6,692 bases of DNA from Lentzea sp. (lineage in GTDB: Bacteria > Actinomycetota > Actinomycetes > Mycobacteriales > Pseudonocardiaceae). The notes beneath the pieces are model-generated. The model did not search any database and was not told where the DNA came from. It saw nothing but the letters and a program-made list of their open reading frames with translations. Within the stretch, counting starts at the first letter, position 1, and the number at the start of each line of letters is the position of its first letter. The position numbers and the translations under genes are program-made. Location: contig JASLAV010000543.1 of NCBI GenBank assembly GCA_030146905.1, positions 1 to 6,692 on the forward strand. The letters run 5' to 3'. This document shows, in pieces, positions 6,506 to 6,692 of the stretch.

Positions 6506-6530
6506 GAGTGAACCGGTAAGAAAACTGAAC
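6497..6530. repeat. Imperfect tandem 17-bp direct repeat
   Basis: Unit one (6497-6513) and unit two (6514-6530) are adjacent and identical at 15 of 17 positions. Both begin CGGTAAGAA and end TGAAC. The pair ends one base before the AGGAGG ribosome binding site of the rightward gene. It could be an operator, a duplicated -10 region, or a simple slippage duplication. Confidence 0.75.
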
Positions 6531-6531
6531 C

Positions 6532-6537
6532 AGGAGG
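6532..6537 (+). promoter_or_regulatory. Ribosome binding site (AGGAGG) of the acyl-CoA dehydrogenase-like gene
   Basis: This is a perfect AGGAGG with only three bases before GTG 6541, which is shorter than usual. In-frame CTG 6544 has a spacer of six, and GTG 6553 a spacer of fifteen. A TGA at 6526-6528 in the same frame rules out any earlier start. Confidence 0.65.
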
Positions 6538-6540
6538 ACC

Positions 6541-6692
6541 GTGCTGACTGCCGTGGCCGATCTGGCCCGTGAGGTCGCCCGGAAGACGGAGGCCGCGGGC
6601 GCGCTCGCGCCGGAGCTGCTGGCGGCGATCCGCGACGAGGGCCTGTTCCGGCTGGGCGTCCCGGCGTCGCTCGGCGGGCCGGAGCAGCCTCC
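6541..6692 (+). CDS. Acyl-CoA dehydrogenase-fold flavoprotein, N-terminal fragment (3'-truncated by window edge)
   Basis: Fifty codons are visible from a GTG start and the frame runs off the window. The fragment has a helical N-terminus followed by LAAIRDEGLFRLGVPASLGG (residues 27-46) and then PEQP. This is the characteristic N-terminal domain entry of acyl-CoA dehydrogenases and of related group D flavin monooxygenases (HsaA and HpaB type), which use FAD or reduced flavin. The catalytic base and the flavin-binding middle domain are outside the window, so dehydrogenase and hydroxylase cannot be told apart. It is transcribed away from the propeller gene under a promoter in the shared intergenic region. 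Its link to the left-hand oxidoreductase operon is unproven, because a leftward gene lies between them. Confidence 0.82.
   Translation, partial: MLTAVADLAREVARKTEAAGALAPELLAAIRDEGLFRLGVPASLGGPEQP

Larger units (their letters stand above)
6196..6540. promoter_or_regulatory. Divergent intergenic region with an A+T-rich island
   Basis: This 345-base region separates two divergent genes and must hold both promoters. Bases 6251-6350 are about 44 percent G+C by my count, and 6301-6350 about 40 percent, against far higher values in the flanking genes. No convincing protein-coding gene is present: short open frames here start without a ribosome binding site and are not conserved-looking. I could not fix a convincing -35/-10 pair for the leftward gene. 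The rightward promoter candidate and the repeats are listed separately. Confidence 0.7.

Noticed and set aside
6375..6572. A 65-codon + strand open frame in the intergenic region
   Set aside because: It has no ribosome binding site at its GTG, runs in a different frame into the acyl-CoA dehydrogenase-like gene, and has no recognisable motif.
1..6692. CRISPR arrays, insertion sequences, tRNA or rRNA genes, attachment sites
   Set aside because: Both strands were scanned by eye; no regular spaced repeats, transposase motifs, terminal inverted repeats or RNA gene signatures were found.

Overview
The window comes from a high-GC actinomycete. Third codon positions are almost all G or C, three of the genes start with GTG, and the proteins resemble families common in Pseudonocardiales and Streptomyces. 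The species cannot be named from this sequence. No rRNA, tRNA, CRISPR array, transposase or phage gene is visible.

Left half (1-3895, + strand): four tightly packed oxidoreductase genes that look like one operon entering from the left. They are the C-terminal two thirds of a zinc alcohol dehydrogenase (1-744), a short-chain dehydrogenase with a C-terminal tail (769-1617), an aldehyde dehydrogenase (1640-3145) and a second short-chain dehydrogenase resembling 3-alpha/20-beta-hydroxysteroid dehydrogenases (3146-3895). Gaps are 24, 22 and 0 bases. All four carry intact nucleotide-binding and catalytic motifs that fit NAD. Together they suggest stepwise oxidation of an alicyclic, steroid-like or terpenoid alcohol to ketone, aldehyde and acid. 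The substrate is not identifiable here, and no CoA ligase, thiolase or regulator is in view.

Right half: a 44-base convergent gap holding a GC-rich hairpin separates the operon from a minus-strand gene (6195 to 3940). That gene encodes a 751-residue exported protein: Sec signal peptide, six-bladed NHL/Vgb-type beta-propeller with an insertion carrying a calcium-loop motif, a beta-sandwich-like module, and a C-terminal region resembling actinobacterial 'choice-of-anchor' domains. Its role is unknown.

A 345-base divergent intergenic region (6196-6540) follows, much richer in A+T than the rest. It holds a candidate promoter and an imperfect tandem 17-bp repeat directly before the ribosome binding site of a rightward gene (6541 to the window end). 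That gene encodes the first 50 residues of an acyl-CoA dehydrogenase-fold flavoprotein. The most unusual points are the architecture of the exported protein and the tandem repeat. Otherwise the window looks like ordinary actinomycete metabolic and secreted-protein territory, and I found no clear evidence of a wholly new system.
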